From the NCBI RefSeq assembly GCF_002803515.1, contig NZ_PHQX01000001.1, positions 3,534,001 through 3,598,000 of the forward strand: a stretch of 64,000 nucleotides of DNA, in the 5' to 3' direction. This document shows positions 8,428 to 19,594 of this stretch, piece after piece. Source of the stretch: Stenotrophomonas lactitubi. GTDB lineage: Bacteria; Pseudomonadota; Gammaproteobacteria; Xanthomonadales; Xanthomonadaceae. The notes under the pieces were generated by a model. That model did no database searches. It saw nothing but the letters and a program-made list of their open reading frames with translations, and was not told the origin of the DNA. The position numbers and the translations under genes were made by a program. Every line of letters begins with the position of its first letter. The stretch's first letter is position 1.

Positions 8428-9894
8428 TCAGCGCGCGGCGTCATCGCTGCGGGTGATGGTGGGGAGATGTACGGCAGGCGCCTGCTCCCAGCCGCCACCA
8501 AGCGACCGGAACAACGCAATCTGGTCGGCGGCGATCTCCGCCTCGGCGGAGGCGGCCATGGCCTGTGTCTCGACATCGCGGCGCTCCGCCTCGAGCACGT
8601 CCAGCTCGCTCGCCGCACCGGCGCGTCGGCCCACCTGCGCCAGTCGAAGTGCCTCACCGCTCTGCGCGGCAGCTGTCTTCAGCGCAGCGTGCTGACGCAG
8701 TGCTGCCTGGTAGGTCGCCAGCGCCTGTTTCACGTCCTTCAAGGCGGCCAGGATCACCGCATCGAAACGCGCAAGCGCGGCGTGCTCCTGCGCTTCGGCA
8801 TCGGCGATCTGCGCGCGCGCCGCGCTGCTGTTCGGGAAGCGCCAGGACAAGGCCGGGCCCAGGTTCCAGGCGATCGACCCCTGATCGGTCAATCCGCCGG
8901 GCCTCGGCGCCGAACTGGCCACGGTGCCCAGAATGGAAACCGTGGGGTACAGGCTCGCGGTAGCCACGCCGATCCGCGCGGTGCTGGCTTCCAGCCGGCG
9001 CTGTGCCTCCCGGATGTCCGGCCGTCGCTGCAGCAGCGCGGAGACATCACCGATCGGAAGCGGAGTAGCAAGCTGCGGAACCGCGACGCAGCTGGCTGCG
9101 TCTGCGGGCAGGTCGTCCGGCGCCCTCCCGGTAAGCACAGCCAGTGCATACAGGGCATTCTGCCGACCGGCCTCCAGCGCGGGAATGGCAGCGCGGGTCT
9201 GCTCGACCAGCGCAGCGGCACGCGCGACATCCAGTGATGTCGCATCCCCCGCATCACGCTGGGCCGTCTTCAGTGCCAGGCTGCGACTGACCAGGGCAAG
9301 CGAGCGGCGGGCAATGTCGGCGCGCGAGGCGTAGCCACAACTGTCCACGTAGGCGCGCGTGGTTTCGGCGGCAACGACGACCCGCACGCTGTCTTCGGTG
9401 GCCTGGATCGCCTCGGCATCTGCCCGCGCCGCCTGGATGGATCGGGCAATCCGGCCAAACAGATCCAGGCTCCAACCGGTTGCGAATCCCGCGCCGTAAC
9501 GTTGCCCGGTGCGGACTTCGGTCTGCTCCAGTGCGGCCGCGATCTGGTCGCTCATCGTGCTGCCATAGCCGACATCGCTGGACACCGCAGTGGTCGGCAG
9601 CCGATCGCCCTCGCGTTCGCGGAGCACCGCGTAGGCGGACCGCAGGTTGGCCGACGCAACCCGCAGATCGCGATTGTTCTCCAATGCCTGGATGACCAGC
9701 GCATCCAGCGTGGCGTCGCCATACAGGCGCCACCATCGGGGCACGGCGGGCGCGCCCGTGATCGCGTCGTTGTCGACGACAGTCATCGGCGGCAGGGCGA
9801 GGGTGGAACGCGGCGAACTGCTGGGACCGACCGCGCATCCACACAGTGCGGAAGAGACCAGAAAAGACAACAGCAAAGGACGGAAGACAATCAT
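8428..9894 (-). CDS. NodT/OprM-family outer membrane efflux lipoprotein
   Basis: Outer membrane channel subunit of the tripartite pump, about 488 residues. The ATG at 9894 (MIVFRPLLLSFLV) gives a lipoprotein signal ending at an LCGC lipobox; an upstream in-frame ATG at 9930 would bury the signal. Two repeated OEP halves are visible: the first with FATGWSLDLFGRI and the second with WNLGPALSWRFPN followed by long Ala/Gln-rich helices. It is the first gene of the operon, 95 bp from the divergent AraC gene, and probably regulated by it. Confidence 0.87.
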   Translation of the reverse strand: MIVFRPLLLSFLVSSALCGCAVGPSSSPRSTLALPPMTVVDNDAITGAPAVPRWWRLYGDATLDALVIQALENNRDLRVASANLRSAYAVLREREGDRLPTTAVSSDVGYGSTMSDQIAAALEQTEVRTGQRYGAGFATGWSLDLFGRIARSIQAARADAEAIQATEDSVRVVVAAETTRAYVDSCGYASRADIARRSLALVSRSLALKTAQRDAGDATSLDVARAAALVEQTRAAIPALEAGRQNALYALAVLTGRAPDDLPADAASCVAVPQLATPLPIGDVSALLQRRPDIREAQRRLEASTARIGVATASLYPTVSILGTVASSAPRPGGLTDQGSIAWNLGPALSWRFPNSSAARAQIADAEAQEHAALARFDAVILAALKDVKQALATYQAALRQHAALKTAAAQSGEALRLAQVGRRAGAASELDVLEAERRDVETQAMAASAEAEIAADQIALFRSLGGGWEQAPAVHLPTITRSDDAAR

Positions 9895-9989
9895 TGATGG
9901 GGTACTTGGGGTGGCATGTGCCCAGGACACACATCACATCACCCGCCACGCTGTCCTTCTCCCGCCTGCCGGACTACCATCGTCTAGAT
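9895..9989. promoter_or_regulatory. Divergent promoter region of efflux operon and araC-type gene
   Basis: 95 bp shared by the pump operon (leftward) and the AraC gene (rightward). An interrupted dyad of the form ATGTG-N9-CACAT lies in the middle and could be an operator. No confident hexamers were recognised, and the role is inferred from the arrangement. Confidence 0.4.
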
Positions 9990-10766
9990 ATGGACAGAAA
10001 ACGCACAGTCAGGGCGTGCCACGCAACCGAGCGCCCCGTTGCGGCATTGGCCACCCGACATCCTCACGGCGAACACATTGCCGCGCACCGCCATGCGCGC
10101 GCGCAGTTGATCCACGCGCTGACCGGGGTGTTGACAGTCATCAGCGCAGAGGGAAGCTGGGTCGTGCCATCCGGCAGGGCCGTGTGGATGCCAGAGAACG
10201 TGGAGCATCGGATCCGCATTGCCGGAGATGTCGCGATGCGGACGATCTACGTTGCACCTGGGATACGGCCGGATCTTCCCACCGGTTGCGAGGTCATCGA
10301 GGTCTCCGCGCTGCTGCGCGAGGCCATCGTTGCTGCCACCGGCATACCGCTGGACTATCGCGATGGCGGGCGGGACCACCGCATCATGGAGCTGATCCTG
10401 GACGAGATTGAAGTGGCACCGCGGCTTGGGCTGCACGTTCCACTACCGCGCAACGCACATCTGCTGCGTCTGTGCGAATGGATGATCGCCGAGCCTGCCG
10501 AGCCTGTAACGCTGGACGATCTGGCCGCACGGATGCACGTCAGCGGGCGGACGGTGGCACGGCTGTTCCACCGCGAGGTCGGGATGAGCTTCGGCGACTG
10601 GCGGCGGCGGATGTGCCTGCTGCTCAGCCTGCCCCGCCTGGCCTCGGGGGCATCCATCCTGGAAGTGTCGCTGGAGCATGGCTATCTGAGCCCCAGTGCC
10701 TTCTCGGCGATGTTCCGCCGCTCGCTTGGAGTGTCACCCACCGAGTACCTGGTTTCCAAAGCATGA
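9990..10766 (+). CDS. AraC-family regulator with N-terminal cupin domain
   Basis: 258-residue transcription factor. Residues about 15-90 form a cupin-like ligand domain (HPHGEHIAAHRHARAQ then WMPENVEHRI), and about 160-255 hold the two AraC helix-turn-helices, with LDDLAARMHVSGRTVARLF as the first and an EHGYLSPSAFSAMFRR element as the second. This is the arrangement of the YdeC/NimR type, whose cupin senses small molecules. Start ATG at 9990 is chosen because the frame upstream runs through the intergenic region. It is divergent from the efflux operon and is its likely regulator. Confidence 0.85.
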   Translation: MDRKRTVRACHATERPVAALATRHPHGEHIAAHRHARAQLIHALTGVLTVISAEGSWVVPSGRAVWMPENVEHRIRIAGDVAMRTIYVAPGIRPDLPTGCEVIEVSALLREAIVAATGIPLDYRDGGRDHRIMELILDEIEVAPRLGLHVPLPRNAHLLRLCEWMIAEPAEPVTLDDLAARMHVSGRTVARLFHREVGMSFGDWRRRMCLLLSLPRLASGASILEVSLEHGYLSPSAFSAMFRRSLGVSPTEYLVSKA

Positions 10767-10937
10767 ACCGCGCAGACTGATTCGACGTATTCCCTGCAGT
10801 GCGCACCGCCGAAGCGTCTGCTCTTGCCGGTGGCGTCCAGTCTGGCCGGTGTGGATGATGCGGGCCGCCGCCGTCTGCTCCAGTCGCCAGCCGTCCGGAT
10901 TGTCAAGGCGATATCGAACCACTGCAGAAACGCAGAA

Positions 10938-10963
10938 GGGCGAGGGCAACCGCGCCCTCGCCC
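10938..10963. terminator. Hairpin in the 313-bp gap between araC-type gene and glmS
   Basis: Perfect 10-bp inverted repeat GGGCGAGGGC / GCCCTCGCCC with a 6-base loop, between two convergent genes. Only a weak T-rich tail on the right. Nothing else was found in 10767-11079. Confidence 0.6.
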
Positions 10964-11079
10964 CTCGTTCTTGATCAGCACGTCGTGGAATACACCGTCG
11001 TTCAGGCGGCCTGAGGCTTGCCTACTCCATACAGCGAACACGTCGCGGGCAGCACATCACCCGCCAGCCACGTCCGGCC

Positions 11080-12918
<1,839 letters not shown>

Positions 12919-12997
12919 GTCACGCATTTCCTTGAAGACGGTCGGCGCATTCTAGCCTGCGTGTCCGCCAGCCCCCCCTCCTGTCCGCTTAATGAAA

Positions 12998-13031
12998 GTG
13001 TCCGGAAAGGTGTCCGCGGACACCCGGACAG
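12998..13031. promoter_or_regulatory. Nested palindrome, candidate activator-binding site
   Basis: A perfect 14-bp palindrome GTGTCCGCGGACAC (13010-13023) is flanked symmetrically by TGTCCGG and CCGGACA, so four TGTCC half-sites share one centre. Two more TGTCCGC copies lie upstream at about 12961 and 12981. The centre is about 60 bp upstream of the -24 element at 13076, a usual position for a sigma-54 enhancer site. Binding by the response regulator encoded at 18248-19594 is inference. Confidence 0.65.
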
Positions 13032-13073
13032 TAGTGACGCCTCTGCAAATCATTGATGGAAAAGGAAATAAAG

Positions 13074-13090
13074 TTGGCACGCTGTGTGCT
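13074..13090 (+). promoter_or_regulatory. Sigma-54 (-24/-12) promoter
   Basis: TTGGCACGCTGTGTGCT agrees with the consensus YTGGCACGNNNNTTGCW except for one T in the -12 box. The GG (13076-13077) and GC (13088-13089) are exactly 12 bp apart, as RpoN requires. Predicted transcription start is near 13101, 34 bp before the adaptor ATG. Confidence 0.75.
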
Positions 13091-13134
13091 TTGTGTAGGG
13101 CACCACTCTGGCACCACCGACAGGCACGAACCCG

Positions 13135-14412
13135 ATGATCCGCGACACCTCCGCCCAGGACCAGATCGTTTCCTCCGCTGCGGCCAGTGCTCCCAAGGCC
13201 GCATGGCACCGTTACCGCTGGCCGGCGCTGGCCGGCATCGCCCTGCTCGCCGGCATCGGCTGGGCCGTGCATGCCTGGTCCAACGCCAGCCGCTCGTTCG
13301 ACAGCAGCCGGGTGCGCGTGGCCGAAGTGCAGCGCGGCGACCTGGTGCGCGACATCGCCGCCGACGGCCGCGTGATCGCCGCCAACAGCCCGGTGCTGTA
13401 TGCGATCTCGGGCGGCACCGTCGACCTGAAGGTGGTCGCCGGTGACGTGGTCAAGAAGGGCCAGGAGCTGGCGATCATCGACAGCCCCGAGCTGCGCAGC
13501 AAGCTCGCCCAGGAGGAGGCCACCCTGGCGGGTCTGGAAGCCGAGGCCAGCCGCGCCAACCTGGATGCCACCCTGGCCCGTGCCAAATCGCGCAAGGAAA
13601 CCGATCAGGCCAGCATCGAGCGCCAGGCCGCCGACCGCGACCTGCAGCGCTACCAGCGCGGCTTCGATGGCGGTGCGGTGCCGCAGATCGATCTGGCCAA
13701 GGCCCAGGACACCCTGAAGAAGGCCGACATCAGCCTGGCCAATGCCACCACCGATGCGCGCCTGCAGAGCCAGGGCGCGGATCTGGACGCACGCAACAAG
13801 CGCTTGCTGGCCGACCGCCAGAAGGCCGTGGTGGCCGAAGTGCAGCGCCAGGTCGATGCGCTGACCCTGCGCGCACCGTTCGATGGCCAGGTCGGTCAGG
13901 TGCAGGCTGTGCAGTCCACCAACCTGGCCGCCAACGCGCCGGTGCTGGGCGTTGTCGACCTGTCCAAGTTCGAGGTCGAGATCAAGGTGCCGGAAAGCTT
14001 CGCGCGCGATCTGGCGATCGGCATGCCGGCGCAGCTGACCGGCGGTAATGGCCAGCCGTTCCCGGGCGAGATCAGTGCGGTGTCGCCGGAAGTGGTCAAT
14101 GGCGAAGTCAACGCACGCGTCCGCTTTGCCGCGGCCCAGCCGGAAGGCCTGCGTCAGAGCCAGCGGATGTCGGTGCGGGTGCTGCTGGATACCCGCAGGA
14201 ATGTCATGAAGGTCGAGCGCGGCCCGTTCGTGGAACAGGGCAACGGCGTGGCGTACGTGATGGATGGTCGCACCGCGGTGCGCCGTCCGATCGAACTGGG
14301 CGTCAGCAGCCTGGGCGAAGTGGAAATCAAGTCGGGTGTGCAGCCGGGGGACCGCATCGTGGTCTCGGGCAGCGACCTGTTCAAGGACGCCGAACGCGTC
14401 TCCGTCAACTGA
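13135..14412 (+). CDS. HlyD/MacA-type periplasmic adaptor of ABC transporter
   Basis: 425-residue membrane fusion protein. One N-terminal anchor (about residues 30-48, WPALAGIALLAGIGWAVHAW), a first lipoyl half beginning ISGGTVDLKVVAGDVVKKGQ, a coiled-coil hairpin (about 115-240), the second lipoyl half LRAPFDGQVGQV, a beta-barrel and a membrane-proximal domain ending GDRIVVSGSDLF. First gene of an operon continuing with an ATPase and two permeases, so it works with an ABC rather than an RND pump. Sits 34 bp downstream of the predicted start of the sigma-54 promoter. No outer membrane channel is encoded here, so a shared TolC-like protein is presumably used. Substrate unknown. Confidence 0.87.
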   Translation: MIRDTSAQDQIVSSAAASAPKAAWHRYRWPALAGIALLAGIGWAVHAWSNASRSFDSSRVRVAEVQRGDLVRDIAADGRVIAANSPVLYAISGGTVDLKVVAGDVVKKGQELAIIDSPELRSKLAQEEATLAGLEAEASRANLDATLARAKSRKETDQASIERQAADRDLQRYQRGFDGGAVPQIDLAKAQDTLKKADISLANATTDARLQSQGADLDARNKRLLADRQKAVVAEVQRQVDALTLRAPFDGQVGQVQAVQSTNLAANAPVLGVVDLSKFEVEIKVPESFARDLAIGMPAQLTGGNGQPFPGEISAVSPEVVNGEVNARVRFAAAQPEGLRQSQRMSVRVLLDTRRNVMKVERGPFVEQGNGVAYVMDGRTAVRRPIELGVSSLGEVEIKSGVQPGDRIVVSGSDLFKDAERVSVN

Positions 14413-14443
14413 CAACCCATACATCCTGGAGAGAGGACACCCC

Positions 14444-15166
14444 ATGTACATGCTCGAAATGCGTTCGGTCGCCAAGGTCTTCCGTACCGAACAGGTGGAA
14501 ACCCACGCGCTGCGTTCACTGGAACTGCAGGTCAAGGAAGGCGAGTTCGTCGCCGTCACCGGTCCGTCCGGCTCCGGCAAGACCACTTTCCTCAACATCG
14601 CCGGCCTGCTGGAAACCTTCACCAGCGGCACCTACATGCTGGATGGCCAGGACGTCAGCAAGCTTGGCGATGATGCGCGCAGCCGCCTGCGCAACCAGAA
14701 GATCGGCTTCATCTTCCAGGGCTTCAACCTGATTCCGGACCTCAACCTGTTCGACAACGTGGACGTGCCGCTGCGCTACCGCAAGATGAGTGCCGGCGAG
14801 CGCCGCGAGCGCATCGAGAAGGCGCTGAGCCAGGTCGGCCTGGGCTCGCGCATGAAGCACTACCCGAACGAACTCTCCGGCGGCCAGCAGCAGCGCGCGG
14901 CGATTGCCCGTGCCCTGGCCGGCAGCCCGCGCCTGCTGCTGGCCGACGAACCGACCGGCAACCTGGACACGCAGATGGCGCGCGGGGTGATGGAGCTGCT
15001 GGAGGAGATCAACGCCGCCGGCACCACCATCGTGATGGTCACCCACGACCCGGAACTGGCCGCGCGCGCGCAGCGCAACGTGCATATCGTCGACGGCCAG
15101 GTCACCGACCTGGTGCGCGAGCCGGTGCTGGCCACCCCGCGTCGCATCGTCGCCGTCAACGAGTGA
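14444..15166 (+). CDS. ABC transporter ATP-binding protein (MacB/LolD type)
   Basis: 240-residue ATPase with all motifs: Walker A GPSGSGKTT, Q-loop FIFQGFNLIPDLN, signature LSGGQQQR, Walker B LLLADEPTGNLD and H-loop VTHD. The short size and the EPTGNLD sequence place it with the MacB/LolD/FtsE group that drives FtsX-type permeases by mechanotransmission. The ATG at 14444 has GAGAGG upstream; the longer frame to 14264 runs inside the adaptor gene. Translated just ahead of the two permeases. Confidence 0.93.
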   Translation: MYMLEMRSVAKVFRTEQVETHALRSLELQVKEGEFVAVTGPSGSGKTTFLNIAGLLETFTSGTYMLDGQDVSKLGDDARSRLRNQKIGFIFQGFNLIPDLNLFDNVDVPLRYRKMSAGERRERIEKALSQVGLGSRMKHYPNELSGGQQQRAAIARALAGSPRLLLADEPTGNLDTQMARGVMELLEEINAAGTTIVMVTHDPELAARAQRNVHIVDGQVTDLVREPVLATPRRIVAVNE

Positions 15167-15176
15167 GGGCACGACC

Positions 15177-16481
15177 ATGTTCGCCTACTACGCCCGACTG
15201 GCGGTGCGCAGCTTCCGCCGCAACAAGGTACTGACCGCGCTGATGGTGGTAGCCATCGCGCTGGGCATCGGTGCTTCGATGACCACCCTGACCGTGTTCC
15301 ATGTGCTGTCCGGCGATCCGATCCCGGACAAGAGCGACCGCCTGTTCTACGTACAGGTCGATCCGCGCCCGCGTTCGGGTTACCTGACCGGCGAAGAGCC
15401 GGAGACCCAGATGACCCGTTTCGATGCCGAAACGCTGCTGCGCGAGAAGCGTGGTGAGCGCCAGGCGATGATGAGTGCCGGCGATGTGACCGTCGAGCCG
15501 GAAGGCAGCACGTTGAAGCCGTTCAACATCGATACGCGCTGGACCTCGTCCGATTTCTTCCCGATGTTCAACGTGCCGATGCTGTATGGCCGCGCCTGGA
15601 CGGCCAGCGACGATGACGGTCGCGCTCGCGTGGTGGTGCTGTCCAAAGTGATCAATGACAAGCTGTTCCAGGGTGCGGACAGTGTCGGCCGCCAGGTCCG
15701 TGTCGATGGCCATTCGCTGCGCGTGATCGGCGTGATGGACACCTGGAATCCGGAACCGCACTTCTTCGACCTGACCGTGGGCAACTACGGCCGCGAAGAG
15801 GATCTGATGATGCCGCTGTCCACCGCGATGGACCTGAAGTTCGGCAGCAACGGCAACATGAACTGCTTCCGCGACGGCGCTCCCGGCGACGACAGCAATT
15901 CGATCAACGCACCGTGCACCTGGATCCAGTACTGGGTGGAACTTGATCCGTCCAAGGCCGAGGACTACCGCCGCTATCTGGTCAACTATTCCGACCAGCA
16001 GCGGGCTGCCGGCCGGTTCGAGCGTCCGGCCAACGTGCGCCTGCGCACCGTGATGGAGTGGCTGACCTTCAACAACGCGGTGCCCAGCGACGTTCGCCTG
16101 CAGATGTGGCTGGCCCTGGGTTTCCTCGGTGTGTGCCTGGTCAACACCGTCGGCCTGCTGCTGGCCAAGTTCCTGCGCCGCAGCGGTGAAATCGGTGTGC
16201 GTCGCGCACTGGGCGCCAGCCGCGGGCAGATCTTCCTGCAGTGCCTGGTCGAAGCGGGTGCGGTGGGCGTGGTCGGTGGCGTGCTCGGCATCGGGCTGGC
16301 GCTGCTGGGCCTGTACGCGGTACGCCAGCAGCCGGTGGACTACGCCAAGCTGGCCCATCTGGACGGCAGCATGCTGCTGCTCTCCCTCGGCCTGACCCTG
16401 CTCGCCAGCATCGCTGCCGGCTTCCTGCCCGCCTGGCGCGCGATGCAGGTCACCCCGGCCATCCAGCTCAAGTCGCAGTAA
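15177..16481 (+). CDS. FtsX/MacB-type ABC transporter permease 1
   Basis: 434-residue permease with an N-terminal helix (about 20-40), a large periplasmic domain (about 45-290) containing a MacB-like core, and three C-terminal helices of the FtsX domain with GEIGVRRALGASRGQI, the coupling segment that contacts the ATPase. Starts 10 bp after the ATPase gene. It probably forms a heterodimer with the next permease, since two different half-permeases share one ATPase. Confidence 0.88.
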   Translation: MFAYYARLAVRSFRRNKVLTALMVVAIALGIGASMTTLTVFHVLSGDPIPDKSDRLFYVQVDPRPRSGYLTGEEPETQMTRFDAETLLREKRGERQAMMSAGDVTVEPEGSTLKPFNIDTRWTSSDFFPMFNVPMLYGRAWTASDDDGRARVVVLSKVINDKLFQGADSVGRQVRVDGHSLRVIGVMDTWNPEPHFFDLTVGNYGREEDLMMPLSTAMDLKFGSNGNMNCFRDGAPGDDSNSINAPCTWIQYWVELDPSKAEDYRRYLVNYSDQQRAAGRFERPANVRLRTVMEWLTFNNAVPSDVRLQMWLALGFLGVCLVNTVGLLLAKFLRRSGEIGVRRALGASRGQIFLQCLVEAGAVGVVGGVLGIGLALLGLYAVRQQPVDYAKLAHLDGSMLLLSLGLTLLASIAAGFLPAWRAMQVTPAIQLKSQ

Positions 16482-16502
16482 GCACGAGAACGAGGACTTC
16501 CC

Positions 16503-17717
16503 ATGGACATCCGCCCCATCCTCAGCACCCTGCGCCGGCACAAGACCGCAGCCGCATTGATCGTGCTGGAAATTGCCCTGACCTGCGCCATCGTCTGCAA
16601 TGCCCTGTTCCTGGTCACCCAGCGCGTGGAAAAGATCAGCCAGCCCAGCGGCCTGGTCGAGAACGAACTGGTGATGGTCCGGGTCAACGGCATCGGCAAG
16701 CAGACCAACGCCATGGCCCGCACCAACGAAGACCTCGCGTCGCTGCGCGCGATCCCCGGCGTGACCAACGTGACCAAGGTCAACCAGCTGCCGTTCCGCC
16801 GCAACTCGAGCAACACCAGCATCTCGCGCGAGCGTGACCAGGAACGCCCCACCGCCTTCGTTTCGCTGTACATGTTCAGCGAGAACGCTTTGCCGACGCT
16901 GGGCCTGCAGCTGGTCGCCGGCCGCGACTTCCTGCCCAGCGAGTACATCGACTACGAGGAGGCGCAGAAGAATCCCAAGCCTGACCGCGCCGCGCCGGTG
17001 ATCATCAACCAGCAGGTCGCCGCCAAGATGTACCCGGACCAGAGCGCGCTGGGCAAGACGTTCTACATGGGCAACCAGGGCCTGCATGTGGTGGGCGTGG
17101 TCGCCCACCTGGCCACTCCGACCGACTACAACGACAACAGCACCCTGTCGATGATGCTGCCGGTGCGTACCGACTTCACCCGCGGGCCGTACATGCTGCG
17201 GACCTCGCCGGAGCGCCGCGATGAAGTGTTGAAGGGCGCGCTGGCTGCGTTGGAGCACAACGACCCCAATCGCCTGGTGCGCGAGAAGCTGACCTACCAG
17301 GAACAGCGCGCCGACTACTTCAAGAACGACCGCTCGATGGTCGGCCTGCTGGTCACCGTGTGCATCGCGCTGCTGGTGGTCACCGCACTGGGCATCGTCG
17401 GCCTGGCCAGCTTCTGGGTGCAGCAGCGCAGCAAGCAGATCGGCATCCGCCGCGCATTGGGCGCCACCCGTGGGCAGATCCTGCGCTACTTCCAGACCGA
17501 GAACTTCCTGCTGGCTACGTTGGGCATCGTGCTGGGCATGCTGGCGGCCTACGCCATCAACCTGGCGCTGATGAACATGTACGAACTGCCGCGCATGCCG
17601 CTGCTGTACCTGCCGCTGGGTGCGGTGCTGCTGTGGATGCTGGGCCAGATCGCGGTGTTCGGCCCGGCCCGCCGTGCCGCTGCCGTGCCGCCGGCCGTCG
17701 CCACGCGGGGGGCGTGA
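16503..17717 (+). CDS. FtsX/MacB-type ABC transporter permease 2
   Basis: 404-residue partner of the preceding permease with the same layout: N-terminal helix (LIVLEIALTCAIVCNALFLV), periplasmic domain, three C-terminal helices and the coupling motif KQIGIRRALGATRGQI. The two permeases differ widely outside the FtsX core, as in heterodimeric transporters. The stop TGA is followed at once by the ATG of the PDZ gene. Confidence 0.87.
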   Translation: MDIRPILSTLRRHKTAAALIVLEIALTCAIVCNALFLVTQRVEKISQPSGLVENELVMVRVNGIGKQTNAMARTNEDLASLRAIPGVTNVTKVNQLPFRRNSSNTSISRERDQERPTAFVSLYMFSENALPTLGLQLVAGRDFLPSEYIDYEEAQKNPKPDRAAPVIINQQVAAKMYPDQSALGKTFYMGNQGLHVVGVVAHLATPTDYNDNSTLSMMLPVRTDFTRGPYMLRTSPERRDEVLKGALAALEHNDPNRLVREKLTYQEQRADYFKNDRSMVGLLVTVCIALLVVTALGIVGLASFWVQQRSKQIGIRRALGATRGQILRYFQTENFLLATLGIVLGMLAAYAINLALMNMYELPRMPLLYLPLGAVLLWMLGQIAVFGPARRAAAVPPAVATRGA

Positions 17718-17718
17718 G

Positions 17719-18111
17719 ATGCGCGCCGGCCTGCTGCTGGTGTTGTTGGCCCTGCCGCTGCCGGTGCTCGCCGGCAGCAGCAGCTCGCAGACCCTGCAGT
17801 GGCGCCAGGACGATGCGCGGCTGGCACTGCGCTCGACCGAGGGCGTGGTACGGGTGGATGCGGCCAGCCCGGAAGCGCGCTTCGGTGTGCGCAGCGGCGA
17901 CCGCATCCTGCGCGTGAACGATTCGCCGGTGCGGCAGATCGAGCAGCTCGCCGACGCCATGCAGGCGGCATCGACGGCCACCGTCTACCTGCTGCTGCGT
18001 CGCGATGGCCGGATGCTCACCGTGCCGGTGAACGTGGCCCAGTGGCGCCCCGCGTTGGCCCCTCCACCACCGCCTCCGGCTCCCCCGCCGCCGCCCCCGC
18101 CACGGCGCTGA
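17719..18111 (+). CDS. Small exported PDZ-domain protein with polyproline tail
   Basis: 130 residues. Signal peptide (MRAGLLLVLLALPLPVLAG, cleavage near residue 18), then one PDZ-like domain (about 45-105) with VDAASPEARFGVRSGDRIL as the ligand-groove start and VYLLLRRDGRML near its end, then a tail that is almost entirely proline (about 113-130). The ATG comes one base after the upstream permease stop, so translation is coupled and the product probably acts in the periplasm on the transporter or its cargo. There is no protease domain. The proline tail is unusual and may cross peptidoglycan or bind another protein; this is a guess. Confidence 0.8.
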   Translation: MRAGLLLVLLALPLPVLAGSSSSQTLQWRQDDARLALRSTEGVVRVDAASPEARFGVRSGDRILRVNDSPVRQIEQLADAMQAASTATVYLLLRRDGRMLTVPVNVAQWRPALAPPPPPPAPPPPPPPRR

Positions 18112-18158
18112 GGCCCGGCGGCCCCTGCGCCGCCATCGGTTTGGCTATGCTTGGTGGG

Positions 18159-18181
18159 TGGCGCCGAAAGCTCCGGCGCCA
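18159..18181 (+). terminator. Hairpin between transporter genes and regulator genes
   Basis: Perfect 8-bp inverted repeat TGGCGCCG / CGGCGCCA with a 7-base loop, followed by CCGCCCTTTT, in the 136-bp gap before the response regulator. It may partially terminate the transporter transcript or set a lower level for the regulators. Confidence 0.5.
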
Positions 18182-18247
18182 TCCGCCCTTTTCCGTGCGC
18201 GGCGCCGACGCTTTCCGGCGCTTCCCTGCCCTCCCAGAAGCCGCCGA

Positions 18248-19590
<1,343 letters not shown>

Positions 19591-19594
<4 letters not shown>

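Noticed and set aside
12919..12970. Possible glmS ribozyme in the glmS leader
   Set aside because: The leader before ATG 12918 shows no glmS ribozyme core; that element is typical of Gram-positive bacteria.
13109..13125. A second TGGCAC just upstream of the adaptor gene
   Set aside because: No GC at the required 12-bp distance, so not a sigma-54 promoter.
15156..17981. A 941-codon open frame on the minus strand
   Set aside because: Antisense to the two ABC permeases; the translation is low-complexity His/Gln/Arg-rich and has no domain.
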